Shown here: piece by piece, positions 39,690-49,128 of the stretch
Layout of the letters: each line of letters begins with the position of its first letter
How positions within the stretch are numbered: position 1 is the first letter of the stretch
Assembly: GCF_003952385.1 (NCBI RefSeq)
Contig: NZ_CP034444.1
Span: 2,170,001-2,234,000, forward strand
Length of the DNA: 64,000 nucleotides
Origin: Mesorhizobium sp. M1D.F.Ca.ET.043.01.1.1
GTDB lineage: Bacteria > Pseudomonadota > Alphaproteobacteria > Rhizobiales > Rhizobiaceae
Direction: 5' to 3'
Position numbers and translations under genes: made by a program
Notes under the pieces: model-generated
Databases searched by the model: none
What the model saw: only the letters and a program-made list of their open reading frames with translations
Told to the model about the DNA's origin: nothing

Positions 39690-40850
39690 GCCTTCAAGAA
39701 GGGCCGGTAGTCGGAACCACCTTTGACGACAGCGTGCGCGACGCAGGCCATCTTGGCGATAGTGGGGGTCATTGCGTTGCGGCGTAGATCGGGATTGTCG
39801 CGATCCCTCGCAATGTAGCGTCGAACTTATGACGGAAGCCATTCTCGCGCTCGCGGATAGCGACTGGTCCGGCGATCCACAGGGTGCGGCGCAGCCGAGC
39901 ATTGCCGAATTTGGAAAGGGGTCTGGCCGCAATATTGGCCTCACTGTTGTGTCGAGAGGTCCAGCCCGCAGAACTTTAGAAACTGGCGATGATGAGCGAA
40001 ACGGCGAAGATCGCCGGCTCGGCAATGATTGTCAGCGCATTGATCGGCCCGATGCCGGGGATCTGGCGAAGGAGCTGATAATCCTGGCTGTGCCGCAACA
40101 GCTCATCGGCCTGCGCTTGGATCTAATTGCGTTGCCGGATCAGGCTGCGTGCCTCGTCAATGACCATCCATGCGAATGGCAGGCCATCAAGCGGCAGCGG
40201 CAGTCCAATCGGTGAGCGAGCCGTCTCGTAAATATCCACCAGATGTCTTGCTGACCTTGCGGCCGACGACATCCCCCGCTGCTGTCACAAATTCCTCCTT
40301 CGTCAGCGCCGTGATGCCTGCCGGCATCGGAAAGGCATGAAGGAAGGCGAAGAACCAATCGCTGCGGCTCCCCTGGAAGCGATCGATCCCGGGAAAATAC
40401 AGCGGCAGGGAGTGCGTCAGGATACGGTGCTGGATCTCGGTCTTGGCCCTGGCGATCGCTTCGTAGTTCTTCGACAGTTCCTGCACGCCGTTGACGCCGG
40501 CGCGCAGCGGATCATGGTAGACCTGCGTCGCTTGGATCCTGAGCAGGTGCAGCATCACCTAAGCATCTTTGCAACGTTCTTGGCCTATCGGCCGGTGAAT
40601 AGTTCCCCGGTCGCCTCCAAGACGCAGACCACAGGGCGGCCGTCCGCCTGCAGCACCGATCAGATGGTCGTGCTCAGCACGGGTGTTGAGGACCAAAAGG
40701 CGACGCCGGCGCTTGTGGCCCGGTGCTTCGATCAGAACTTCATTGCGCACCTTGGCAATGTCAATCGCTACCAGGACCGCGGCGGCGGGTGTAGAATCTG
40801 AAGTGGTCATGGTCGGTCTGTCCGGATTGGGTTGTGAACAATCACAGTTC
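39690..40850 (-). mobile_element. IS110-family transposase remnant
   Basis: The N-terminal DEDD-type domain is at 40810-40560 (AAAVLVAIDIAKVRNEVLIE, APGHKRRRRLLVLN). The central part is in the same or adjacent frame at 40558-40187 (LRIQATQVYHDPLRAGVNGV, HRILTHSLPLYFPGIDRFQ). The C-terminal transposase_20 region around 39950-39700 is out of frame. Stops and frameshifts separate the parts; inactive. Confidence 0.7.
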
Positions 40851-41151
40851 TAGAGAAACTTTGACCGGCCATGGCCGCCTCGACAGCAGTGCGCGCCCGG
40901 TCCGTGAGAGCTAGCAGGTCCGGTCGGAGGCGAGCTGGAACTTGTGCATCTGATCAGATTTCGGGCGGGCGGCCGGCGCAGTGGATCACGCGATAGATGT
41001 GATCGGCGGAGCCTTTGTCGAGCTTCGTGATGGCGCTGATGCCAAGGCCCTTGTGGTTGCCTCGATGCGGGCGCAGGCGCGGCGTTCGGCTGGATTAACT
41101 TCATTCCCCGACTCTTACGCCAAATCAAAGTGCCCTTCGCGACGCAATTCT

Positions 41152-41167
41152 TGTCCGTTGCCTGACA
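41152..41167 (+). promoter_or_regulatory. NifA upstream activator sequence
   Basis: TGT-N10-ACA, the NifA binding consensus, lies 71 bases upstream of the -24 GG of the sigma-54 promoter at 41237-41253. Both orientation-independent half-sites are perfect. Confidence 0.75.
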
Positions 41168-41236
41168 AATGTCCCGTAGCGAACAGACAGAATCGAGAGC
41201 GAAAGCCAACTTTGTTGAACCAAAACGTTTTTTGCG

Positions 41237-41253
41237 TTGGCATAGCCTTTGCG
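41237..41253 (+). promoter_or_regulatory. Sigma-54 (RpoN) promoter of the methyltransferase gene
   Basis: TTGGCATAGCCTTTGCG has the invariant GG and GC exactly ten bases apart, with TGGCA and TTGC matching the -24/-12 consensus. Transcription would start near 41264, leaving about a 150-base leader before the ATG at 41413. With the NifA site upstream it predicts expression in nitrogen-fixing bacteroids. Confidence 0.8.
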
Positions 41254-41412
41254 TGCTCAAGTCGTGACGTTCACGAAGGAACAAAGCCATTCGATATTCA
41301 CACAGATAATTGGGATTGTGACCCTCACAGCCACTGCATCATATTGTATAGAAAATGTATACTTTCGCATGTGACAATTCATCCTGGCAATCGGATAATC
41401 TAGGAGTTTCAT

Positions 41413-42156
41413 ATGACTGACAAATTCATCTACAACGAGGATTGGGCTTCCATCTATGAAAAATTTAGCATCCTACGAGGTAAAAGGGATGAGGCAGCGG
41501 AGACTGTCGCCTTTCTTGAGCCATGTGCGAGTGGAGGGAGTGCCCTCGAACTTGGTGTCGGGGACGGACGCGTTGCGGCGCCGTTAAGCGAGCGCGGCGT
41601 CAGGGTCGAAGGTATCGACAATTCGGACAGCATGTTGGAACTTCTCGCCAGGCGCACCGATCTGGTCAAAGCTTGGAAGGGGGATATTGCTAATTTCAGA
41701 TCAGAGCGACGCTACAACCTGGTGTATTGCGTTTGGAACACGTTCCCGCTGCTCGTCACGCGCGAAACGCAAATAGCTTGCCTGCGATCTGCCGTGGAAG
41801 CGCTAGATGATGGGGGGATTATAGTGATAGACGTGGGCGTGCCGCCCTTGGATGGGCTCGTCAGCGGCCAGAAAACCAGTACTCTATTCGTGGATCATGA
41901 GAATACGATCCTCAATTCTGCCATCCACGACCCACTAACTCAGACGTTCGTTTCAACCCTCCTCTGGTTTTCCGGTACAGAGGTCAGACGTTTACCACAT
42001 CGCGTTCGTTACGTTTATCATCAGGAGCTCGATACCATGGCCGAGTGCGTAGGACTGGAATTAGCGGAGCGCTGGGGAGATTGGACGAGAGGTGCATTTA
42101 CCAAAGAATCCAAACGTCATATCTCGGTTTACCGGCGTAACCGGCCTCTAGTCTGA
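41413..42156 (+). CDS. Class I SAM-dependent methyltransferase, NifA-regulated
   Basis: A 247-residue protein with the methyltransf_25-type core: motif I ALELGVGDGRVAAPLSERGV (about residues 42-61), the acidic residue after beta-2 in VEGIDNSDSMLELLARR, then NLVYCVWNTFPLLVTRE and GGIIVIDVGVP. The family modifies small molecules or proteins; nothing in the sequence points to a substrate. GGAGTTTC lies before the ATG. It stands alone on the plus strand between an IS110 remnant and an IS21 remnant, but has a well-formed sigma-54 promoter and NifA site, so it probably works during symbiotic nitrogen fixation. Confidence 0.85.
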   Translation: MTDKFIYNEDWASIYEKFSILRGKRDEAAETVAFLEPCASGGSALELGVGDGRVAAPLSERGVRVEGIDNSDSMLELLARRTDLVKAWKGDIANFRSERRYNLVYCVWNTFPLLVTRETQIACLRSAVEALDDGGIIVIDVGVPPLDGLVSGQKTSTLFVDHENTILNSAIHDPLTQTFVSTLLWFSGTEVRRLPHRVRYVYHQELDTMAECVGLELAERWGDWTRGAFTKESKRHISVYRRNRPLV

Positions 42157-42340
42157 GGCTTAGCGATGGCAGATCTTTGATCGGTGATCTCGAAAAGCGA
42201 AAGAAGCCTCGATTTCGGGTATTTTGAATTTGCTTGGATATTCGCTATTCCCAGGGGTTCTTGGTCAAAATGGCGGGCAAAGCGCTTCATACCACCTTGA
42301 TCGGAAGAGGCGCTTGGCATAGTTCGGCGGTCGTCATAAA

Positions 42341-42370
42341 CATGCTTATGCCGGGCGCGGCATAAGCATG
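42341..42370. repeat. Perfect 12-bp inverted repeat (hairpin)
   Basis: CATGCTTATGCC and its exact complement flank a six-base loop. It lies 185 bases after the methyltransferase gene at the border of the IS21 remnant. No T-tract follows on the plus strand. It may be a terminator-like or IS-associated structure. Confidence 0.5.
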
Positions 42371-42372
42371 TC

Positions 42373-43014
42373 TTGATCAGCGTCGCCATCAAGCGGCCCG
42401 ATCGGCACCGCTCGGAGCGTTCGAACAGCCAAGCCTTCCTGCCGGAGGCCATCTCGGGGTCATTCTGCCCATGTCGAGCAGGAGGTCGAAGTCCAGTATC
42501 GGTGGCACCCGTATTTCGGACGTCGGCTTCGCTGCGAGAACAGCGAAGAGCGCCCCGACGGCCGGATCATTCATCTCGTCGTCACCCAACGAGCTCAGCC
42601 GTGACGAGTGGCTCGGCCTGATGCTCGACCGCGAGGTCGCTATACGGGCCGACAAGCGCGTCCGGAACCGGCTCGCCTCGGCCAGGCTGCGCTTTCGCGA
42701 AGCCTGCATCGAGGACATCGACTTTGCCCCGCCACGCGGGCCCGTGGTCAAATGGCATGACCTGATCGCAGACCCTACCGACGCCGACGCCATTCTCGAC
42801 AGGATCGTTCACAACGCCCACCGCATCGTGCTCAAGCGCGATTACATGCGAAAGCAAAGGCAGCGCCCCTCTTGACCGGCACCGAGAACGGCGAAATCAA
42901 TCATCCATGAACGCAACAAGGCACCCAAGGACCGACGCCGGCAGACTGTCCGACATTAGCGAAACCACTGTCCGAGAATTAGCGGAACCCCTGTCCGGCT
43001 TTTGCGAAATGCGC
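42373..43014 (+). mobile_element. IS21-family remnant (IstB fragments and end repeats)
   Basis: A plus-strand frame (42471-42875) joins the N-terminal region of IstB (LSRDEWLGLMLDREVAIRAD, LRFREACIEDIDF) directly to the C-terminus (DADAILDRIVHNAHRIVLKR), so the AAA+ centre has been deleted. From 42947 to 43014 lie three repeats beginning TGTCCG about 22 bases apart (TGTCCGACATTAGCG and variants), typical of an IS21 end. Confidence 0.7.
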
Positions 43015-43159
43015 ACCCTAGGTGAAGCATCTGTTCGGGCGACAGCGGCTACACAGGCTGAAACTCATGGACAAATCGCCCATCCCGCCTCGCCATTCTC
43101 GTAGCCATGGTGGAGAGCTTGTCCGACGAAATGCCCCTCCCTGATTTTCAAAAAGGACT

Positions 43160-44560
43160 CTAAGTGCCAACGAGCCAAATAGGGCGATCCTGTAATGCTG
43201 TGCCCTCTGCAAGCCGCTCGCAAAGCGTTTGCCACAGCGGATCGCCGGTAAACGCCGGTAAGCTGCCCCACGCCTTATTCAAAGGCATCGCGGCGTAGAA
43301 GTCGATCAACTGCTCAAAACGGGAGCCAGGCTGGGCAATCAGACTGAAGGGATCGATAGGCCCAGGCAAGATCGTCCGATGCCCCCACATACCCGGCTCT
43401 TCGTCGGACGCTATCGAGGCGGGTAAGCTGCGATTTGCAGGTGACGGAAACTCGGCGAGGGTAGACAGCAAGGCTTGGCGCATAATGGGATAGTAGACGA
43501 TCTGGCGACTGCCGCCGAGCGCCCGCAGTCCAGGAAGTATCGACGTCACCAAGAATGACAGGAACAGACTTGGTATGATCTCACCCTTATTCAAGGATGG
43601 CACGAGCGCGTCAGGCACACATCTTTGTGAGAAGGTCCTGTCTTCGGTCAAAAAGAGGCCTTCGTCCAATCGCAGGGGAAAGATGCGTCCTCCTGACAAA
43701 TGCCAAAAGAAGTCGGTTGTCGTCTTCGCCCAACCGCTCCATTGGTCCCTATTAAACGACTTCAAATGAGTAAGCAGCCTCTTCGCAAAAGAGCCCGGTC
43801 CAAACAGCGTTGACGAAAGCCACGATGACGGATCGCGAAGATGCTGGGCAACAAGGTCCGCCACGTCCAGATCGTCGATTTGCAGCAACTGTAGGTCTGA
43901 TGCGAAGAAGCGGTGCCAGAGGCTCTGATTGGCTGTTTTGATAGCATCGGCGGCCGAGGGAAACTCACCATCCGGGAGGTTCTTTTGCAACTCCTCGATT
44001 AGTAGGCTCGCACCTGTCATCTTTTCGGAACTCGTCAGAGCGAAGCGCTGTGGCGAATGGCGGCCGCAAATACTGAATGGATCCATTTTGCTGCGCGATA
44101 ATCCGAACACATTGAGGGTTCTATCACCCAATCTCAGCCAACCGGGCCCCTTCTTCGCGCTTTCAGTGAATTTTACGGTCGAAGCCGAATAGGACACATA
44201 CCAGCTGTCTTTATGGGAGCGAAGTCCCATGCCGCTAAAGACATGCGTATAGAATGCATCAGGTTCAACAATCAGATGACAATGTGGACCGGTCTGAATG
44301 ACCGGTCGGCTGCGAAGCTGTTTACCGAGTTCGGCAATCTGCTGATGCCCATAACCCAGACGTAAGGCGCGATCTGCAAGTAGCAGTTCCATCTGTTCCA
44401 GCGCGTGCATGCGGACAGGATGAGCAGCGGATGGTTTCGCGTTATAAACGGCATGCGCATACGCACACGTTGGAAGAGTCGAGTACCGCGAAATATACGG
44501 CATAAGCCAAATCAACGCTTCGGCGACGGGCTTTGGAGACAACGACTTCATCGCATTCAT
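43160..44560 (-). CDS. Conserved-looking protein of unknown function, 466 aa
   Basis: I do not recognise this protein. ATG 44560 is taken as start; the frame extends to a TTG at 44602. It is rich in Trp, Phe and Ser-Pro, has no obvious membrane helices, and is coherent throughout. Segments include GPHCHLIVEPDAFYTHVF, WYVSYSASTVKFTESAKKGP, DPFSICGRHSPQRFALTSSE, LLQIDDLDVADLVAQHLRDP and VTSILPGLRALGGSRQIVYY. The His-Cys-His cluster and the many Arg/Asp suggest an enzyme rather than a structural protein. It lies downstream of a methyltransferase-like gene and a SET-domain gene on the same strand, with a 350-base gap to the former, so the three may form one functional unit. Confidence 0.7.
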   Translation of the reverse strand: MNAMKSLSPKPVAEALIWLMPYISRYSTLPTCAYAHAVYNAKPSAAHPVRMHALEQMELLLADRALRLGYGHQQIAELGKQLRSRPVIQTGPHCHLIVEPDAFYTHVFSGMGLRSHKDSWYVSYSASTVKFTESAKKGPGWLRLGDRTLNVFGLSRSKMDPFSICGRHSPQRFALTSSEKMTGASLLIEELQKNLPDGEFPSAADAIKTANQSLWHRFFASDLQLLQIDDLDVADLVAQHLRDPSSWLSSTLFGPGSFAKRLLTHLKSFNRDQWSGWAKTTTDFFWHLSGGRIFPLRLDEGLFLTEDRTFSQRCVPDALVPSLNKGEIIPSLFLSFLVTSILPGLRALGGSRQIVYYPIMRQALLSTLAEFPSPANRSLPASIASDEEPGMWGHRTILPGPIDPFSLIAQPGSRFEQLIDFYAAMPLNKAWGSLPAFTGDPLWQTLCERLAEGTALQDRPIWLVGT

Positions 44561-44907
44561 CCCGTGATTTGAACCGACGTCTACTGTGTCAACATCGATC
44601 AAAACTCGGCCTTGTAGAGTTCACTCAATGACGACTTGGGCACAGGGCGAACGTGAAACTTTGGACGTTCGCGAACGTCAGCACCCCAAGGCCGAAGCCC
44701 CGATGACAGGTAAAATACCACTCGGCCCGCGTACTCAAAATAACAAGTGGTAAGGAACAGGCACGCAATGACCGACCCAAGACGACCAGGCGGCCCCAAA
44801 TTGCCCTAAAAGCAGCACCTGAGATACAAATGCGCGCCAATGTTGGACGCGCAAGCGTACCGGCAGTAAATCGATCACACGGCAGGAGCTTCGGTCCTGG
44901 CGCAGCT
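44561..44907. other. Gap upstream of the 466-aa protein gene
   Basis: About 350 bases with no supported gene. No NifA site or convincing sigma-54 promoter was found on the minus strand. Confidence 0.4.
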
Positions 44908-45942
44908 TCACTCATCTGGTGAACGCCCCAAGCGTCGGAATGGTGGTAGTTCCACGGCTAATCCCGGTAGCTGACCGGGAGCTTCTATGTAGACATATTC
45001 GTTTGGAATGCAGGGCGGGGCCATCGACGAAATCAGGCGCCGCAGATTGTCCGCATTGTTGCTGGCAGCAAGGGTGTAGAAATTGCCGCAATTCCATGTC
45101 ACGCATCCGTATTTGAAATACTCGGCCAATGCTGCTGACATATCGTTTAGCGTCGTCTCGTTGAGATTCATCCGTTTGAGAATGACCTTATTTTTATTTT
45201 TGATTTCCTCAGGTTTGAAGAAACGCGCCTTATATCCGTGGTCTTTTTGAAGCTCACGGCGCAGATATTCGTCGCCTTCAATTTGCCTGAATTTTTCCAA
45301 AAAGAGGAATATCCCGTCTTCTTTCAGTTGTCGTTTCACAAACCCAACCTGCTCCCGTCGATTGGGCGAATACATTTGGAAAGTAGTGTCTTCTAAGATG
45401 ATGTCGAATCCGTCGGAAAAGTGCTTTAAACTTGGGGTCGACGCTACTCTGCTCCTCGTGAGGTGGTGGAATGGGCCGAGGAAGAAAGTTGCATGGGCGG
45501 GTTGTCCGTGGAGAAAGAAGCTCTCTTCGTTTTCCTTATTGGGGCTGCACGAAAGGGTTTGAATCTTGCCGTTGCCCAAGCGCCCTAGCGTACGGGCAAG
45601 TGTTCCTTCGGCGTCCCCCAGCACATAGAAGCGAGCGGGGTTTTCATCATGCCCAATGGCAAATCCATACCGTAAGAGGGCATCACCAACGCGAACCGCC
45701 TCCTCGAGGCGATAAGGGATACTGCCAAAATAATGAGGGTCGAAACGGCCCCAGAGCTGGCGATGTACGCCAGTGAAGCTTTCCAGTGACACATCCCCCT
45801 GGAAAAGGCGCGCATCAACGCTCGGCATTTTGATGGGAACTCCTGATTGTGCCGCAGCGGTTGCCGAAAAAAAATCGGCCATTTCATTCAATCGCGGTGC
45901 CTTATCGCACTCGGCAAAAAAGTCTCGCATCTGCGGTTCCAT
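44908..45942 (-). CDS. SAM-dependent methyltransferase-like protein
   Basis: A 344-residue protein with a Rossmann-type methyltransferase core in the middle: FYVLGDAEGTLARTLGRLGN as a degenerate motif I (about residues 107-126), an aromatic/acidic DIILEDTTFQMYSPNRREQV, and KEDGIFLFLEKFRQIEGDEY before the last strand. The N-terminal ~100 residues (SVDARLFQGDVSLESFTGVH) have no recognised domain. AGGGAG precedes its ATG. It follows the SET-domain gene by 107 bases, in which a GTGAC-N5-GTCAC inverted repeat lies. Substrate unknown. Confidence 0.65.
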   Translation of the reverse strand: MEPQMRDFFAECDKAPRLNEMADFFSATAAAQSGVPIKMPSVDARLFQGDVSLESFTGVHRQLWGRFDPHYFGSIPYRLEEAVRVGDALLRYGFAIGHDENPARFYVLGDAEGTLARTLGRLGNGKIQTLSCSPNKENEESFFLHGQPAHATFFLGPFHHLTRSRVASTPSLKHFSDGFDIILEDTTFQMYSPNRREQVGFVKRQLKEDGIFLFLEKFRQIEGDEYLRRELQKDHGYKARFFKPEEIKNKNKVILKRMNLNETTLNDMSAALAEYFKYGCVTWNCGNFYTLAASNNADNLRRLISSMAPPCIPNEYVYIEAPGQLPGLAVELPPFRRLGRSPDE

Positions 45943-45988
45943 TTCGCGCTCCCTAGGCGAGTTGCTCGACGCACCACTACACCAGTGC

Positions 45989-46003
45989 GTGACAGTGGGT
46001 CAC
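45989..46003. promoter_or_regulatory. Inverted repeat upstream of the methyltransferase-like gene
   Basis: GTGAC-AGTGG-GTCAC between the SET-domain gene and the methyltransferase-like gene. It is a perfect 5-5-5 dyad and could be an operator. No matching site was found elsewhere in the window. Confidence 0.3.
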
Positions 46004-46049
46004 ATTGTGGGCCGGCGGGTCCAAGTTCCGAAAAATTTCGGAGTGGTCT

Positions 46050-46589
46050 TTATCTTCCTCGGCTACTGGGCCAAGGCTTCCTCAGGTATGGTGCGTGGAA
46101 TCCTGAGACGAGTATCGGATGATCAGGAGGCAACGTTGAGAAGCCTCCGGCTGCACGTCGGCAATTTGCCGCTGAACAAAGACAGACTGAGACCCCGATG
46201 CACTCGAACTCCGAGGAGGCGTAGTCCCACGTTACTTCCAGACCAGAAATGATTTCCTGATTAGCAATAAAATCGTAGGCTCCAAATCGGTTCGGCACGA
46301 TCGCTAAGTTGGGATTACAAGAATGATTCACAACGACGGCGGGCTCCTCAAACAGAGCATGGACATCCCAGTCCAGTTGGATCGAGTTTGTCGTCCGAAT
46401 TCTTTCCATCCGGTCCAGCAGCCCGATGATAACAACCTCTCCAGGTGAGAAATCGCGAGCAGAGAATACGCCGCGGCCTTTATCGTCACCTGTAGAGAGG
46501 ACACTTACGTTGCGGGCATTCAGTAGTCTTACGCACCCGATATCGTCTGTCAAGATAGACGCTCTTTTCGTTACGTGTGGCGCCGGCAT
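46050..46589 (-). CDS. SET-domain protein (protein-lysine methyltransferase type)
   Basis: A 179-residue protein with the SET fold: the Gly-rich KGRGVFSARDFSPGEVVI start (about residues 38-55), the VVNHSCNPNLAIV motif with the SAM-binding Asn-His (about residue 89), LEVTWDYASSEFE in place of the usual YDY catalytic segment, and a post-SET-like CLCSAANCR zinc triad. SET enzymes usually methylate protein lysines and are uncommon in bacteria; some are found in symbionts and pathogens. It has AGGGAA before the ATG. It is first of three genes with the methyltransferase-like protein and the 466-aa protein. A neighbour may be its substrate, or it may act on a host protein. Confidence 0.82.
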   Translation of the reverse strand: MPAPHVTKRASILTDDIGCVRLLNARNVSVLSTGDDKGRGVFSARDFSPGEVVIIGLLDRMERIRTTNSIQLDWDVHALFEEPAVVVNHSCNPNLAIVPNRFGAYDFIANQEIISGLEVTWDYASSEFECIGVSVCLCSAANCRRAAGGFSTLPPDHPILVSGFHAPYLRKPWPSSRGR

Positions 46590-47389
46590 TGCAAATTCCC
46601 TATATATTATGGAGGCCCAGAGAGAGCCTTAACTGTGTTGCGTGCGATATAAGTTGCTTCTTCATTGCCGCCTGCAAAAATCATGGTCTGGTATGCTTTG
46701 GCAACTTTGTCTCAATGCCCAAGGACCGCGTCTCTATTAGACGCACATTTCTTCAGCTTCCGCTCAATCCCACATAGAGCCAAGCCTATTTTGGGACGTG
46801 CTGGAGTTGCCGACCCTTTCCGAAAACGACGTGACGCCGCCTCTGACATTCCTTTCCTCCGTTTCCATCCATCTAGGTTACTGCGACATGAACGCCCCTC
46901 CGGCGCTCTCGCCGCCTTTCACCGAAGACTTCAAAATTTGTGCCAATCTGAAAGATTGAGTCGAAGAAGAATTTTTGAGCTACTTTTCAGCTATTTAACC
47001 TAGCGCAACAGGAGATCGACTAAACAAGACTGCTTGGCGGACCCGACAAACCCGACAGAAGATGTCGGAAGGTTTCGTATTTGTTCGTAACGTCGGGCAT
47101 GACGCGCCTTGGTCGACCTGACTGGTCTCATGCGTGCTCTTATGAGAGCACTTAGGGGTGGTGACTCAGATCACGTTGCTCACGGGGCGCGAACATCGGG
47201 TGCCCGCACTGGCGCCAGCAGGGAGGCGAAGTACCACCCTACTATTCGTGTGGAGTTGGCAAGGGAGCCGGGGAGTATTTCGCTGGAGCGACGCCCCCAA
47301 CCCGCACGGGTGATCGCGCTGGCCCCCGCGCTTCGAGATTAATGTAGCTGAACCGCTCGCCAGCTGGATTGCCCCCCGCGAACTCGCGT
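46590..47389. other. Intergenic region, no supported gene
   Basis: About 800 bases upstream of the SET-domain gene. A GG-N10-GC pair near 46655-46670 on the minus strand fits sigma-54 spacing, but its -12 reads AAGC rather than TTGC and no TGT-N10-ACA is nearby. No coding signature. Confidence 0.4.
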
Positions 47390-48130
47390 GATTGGCAATT
47401 GGCATCAGTCGCGAGCTTCAATTACGGTGGCTACTCCTATCTCGACGAGCCCCGCCGTGTGTTGGGCAATACGACGGACCTGCGCCCTGGTCTTTTGCGG
47501 GACTGGCAGAGGCATCGATACCGAACCGTGTGCTGTCGACCATCGTCGGCGAATCCGATGATCATGCCGCAATGCGTTGAACCGGTACAGTGCAAAGCTG
47601 CTTCTCCTGAGCACGCACTGCGCGGCAAAACCCCACATAGCCAAGGCCACCGTATTTGTGGACAGAGGCGCCGCCGGCTGGTACCGCATAAGACATCCTA
47701 AAGCGCTTTTTTCCCAGTTGCGGCGGATGCCGATGTTAAAGCCCTCGTCAACCAGGCGCACCTCTGCTCCCATGATGGGCTCAAGAGAATATTGCCGACC
47801 CGGTCGCAGACGGCACTCATGGGAACCCAGCTCTCCTGAAACAGGAGACATTTCATGCCGATCTTGGCGGCAACGGCGGCGACCATCCGCGTGTGGTCGG
47901 GCTGCAAGCCGCCGATGGTGACGAGCGTATCGGCACCCGACGCGATCGCGTCGGGGATTATGTTTTCGAGCTTGCGCAGCTTGTTGCCGCCCAACGCCAT
48001 ACCGGAGGTGCAGTCCTCTCGTTTGGCGAAGATTTCTACCTTGCCGCCCAGAGGCTTGCCGAGCCGGTCGAGCTTCCCAATGGGGTTGGGTCAAAAGTGA
48101 GCGGATAGGGTTCGAATTTTCCGGCATGTT
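47390..48130 (-). pseudogene. acdS: ACC deaminase pseudogene
   Basis: Fragments in several frames match 1-aminocyclopropane-1-carboxylate deaminase: [14 protein letters not shown] near 48110, [20 protein letters not shown] with [19 protein letters not shown] (the PLP lysine region) near 48000, [35 protein letters not shown], and [19 protein letters not shown] at 47750. Similarity continues to about 47400 (RAQVRRIAQHTAGLVEIG). Several frameshifts, a substituted segment and loss of the C-terminal half show it is inactive. In Mesorhizobium loti acdS is a symbiosis-island gene under NifA control. Confidence 0.85.
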
Positions 48131-48445
48131 TTGTTCGATAGCACGTGAGATTGAGCTAACCTAGCAATGCACGATGCACGAGCTGTTCCAAACGCTTGTT
48201 TGACTGTGATGTCGGCTGCATTCGGATCTTCCAAAAGGGGACCACTGTCATGTTTTCCGGCCCTTCGTTCGAAAGCGCGACGAAGCAACGTGCGTGCCCT
48301 GCCCAGCGATCGACCACTAATGTCTATGGGACCGAAACTACATTCCCTGCGTTAGAACGATGAGAATGCCGCCTCCTTCGACCATACTAGGCGCCATGAC
48401 CTCACTAATCGAACTTGAACAAAGTAAATCTGGGCTCTGATCTTG

Positions 48446-48724
48446 TCACAGCGCCTCAAGGGAGGAGCAGCAATATGCCGAGCGTTTGATTGCGCTGGGC
48501 CCGTCTTGAGTTTCATTCTTTCGCTCGTCATCGTCGGGCGACTGGTACCGAACTTCCTGGGATCTATCGAAAACAGAGCTTTGCTCCGCTTTGACAGCGC
48601 AGCTGGATCGCGAAATCAGAAAGAGCACACTTGCGAAATAACCCAGCTGAAGAAGTAGCGAACAGCCCAGCGTCGTGACGACTGCTAGACGGAACGAATA
48701 ATGCGAGGCGAAGTAAACCGTCAC
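48446..48724 (-). pseudogene. ExoX-like exopolysaccharide repressor fragment
   Basis: A short frame with two hydrophobic stretches (ASHYSFRLAVVTTLGCSLLL and QLGYFASVLFLISRSS) that resembles the small membrane proteins of the rhizobial ExoX/Psi exopolysaccharide-repressor group. Its first transmembrane part seems to continue upstream in another frame, so it is probably broken. The start at 48724 would be a GTG. Identification is tentative. Confidence 0.4.
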
Positions 48725-48817
48725 AGCGTTGCCGCACAGGACCAGCCCGAGGAGCCGACAAAAATGTGATGAAGCGCAATGCCGTTCTCCTGGTTTTGTC
48801 TCGTCAAATCATGCACC

Positions 48818-49128
48818 TCATGCTGCGATCTGGTCGGCCGCGACATGGGTCTGGCAGTTCTTTGGGCAGACGCGGCCGCAGGCACCGCAGCCAATGCAGC
48901 GGCCGGCATGGTCGACAACCATGACCATGCGATTGAGCTCACCATCGAAATCGTCGTTTCGCAGGCGCCGAGGATTTCACCCGCGTCATCGACACCGTAA
49001 AGATGCATGACCTCGCGCGAGCAGACTTTGAAACAGCGGCCGCAGCCAATACAGACCATGCCATCTATAGCTATCAGGTATTGCGGCACCCATAAGGAGC
49101 CGTTGCGGCTGAAGAATGTGCTCCTCAT
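48818..49128 (-). pseudogene. fdxB: nif-specific ferredoxin III gene with a frameshift
   Basis: The first part from ATG 49128 reads MRSTFFSRNGSLWVPQYLI and GMVCIGCGRCFKVCSREVMH, carrying the first 4Fe-4S Cys set. After ILGACE (about 48965) the frame shifts, and the rest (DDFDGELNRMVMVVDHAGRC, IGCGACGRVCPKNCQTHVAA) ends at TGA 48818. The break lies in a short run of A (TTT on the plus strand) and fits loss of one base. Ribosomal slippage or a sequencing error cannot be excluded. Its start overlaps the stop of the DUF683 gene (ATGA). FdxB is normally an electron donor or maturation factor for nitrogenase. Confidence 0.85.

Noticed and set aside
46655..46675. GG-N10-GC spacing on the minus strand upstream of the SET-domain gene
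   Set aside because: The -12 element reads AAGC, the -24 element is weak (CGGCAA), and no TGT-N10-ACA is found nearby.
46850..46900. Possible nod box or tts box near 46.9 kb and 33.3 kb (ATC-rich, loosely similar stretches)
   Set aside because: The conserved ATC-N9-GAT and AAACAATC elements of a nod box, and the GTCAG...TCG-AAGCT pattern of a tts box, are not present.
48150..48180. Possible sigma-54 promoter for acdS (GTGCATCGTGCATTGC on the minus strand)
   Set aside because: The -24 GG is missing, and the gene is dead in any case.
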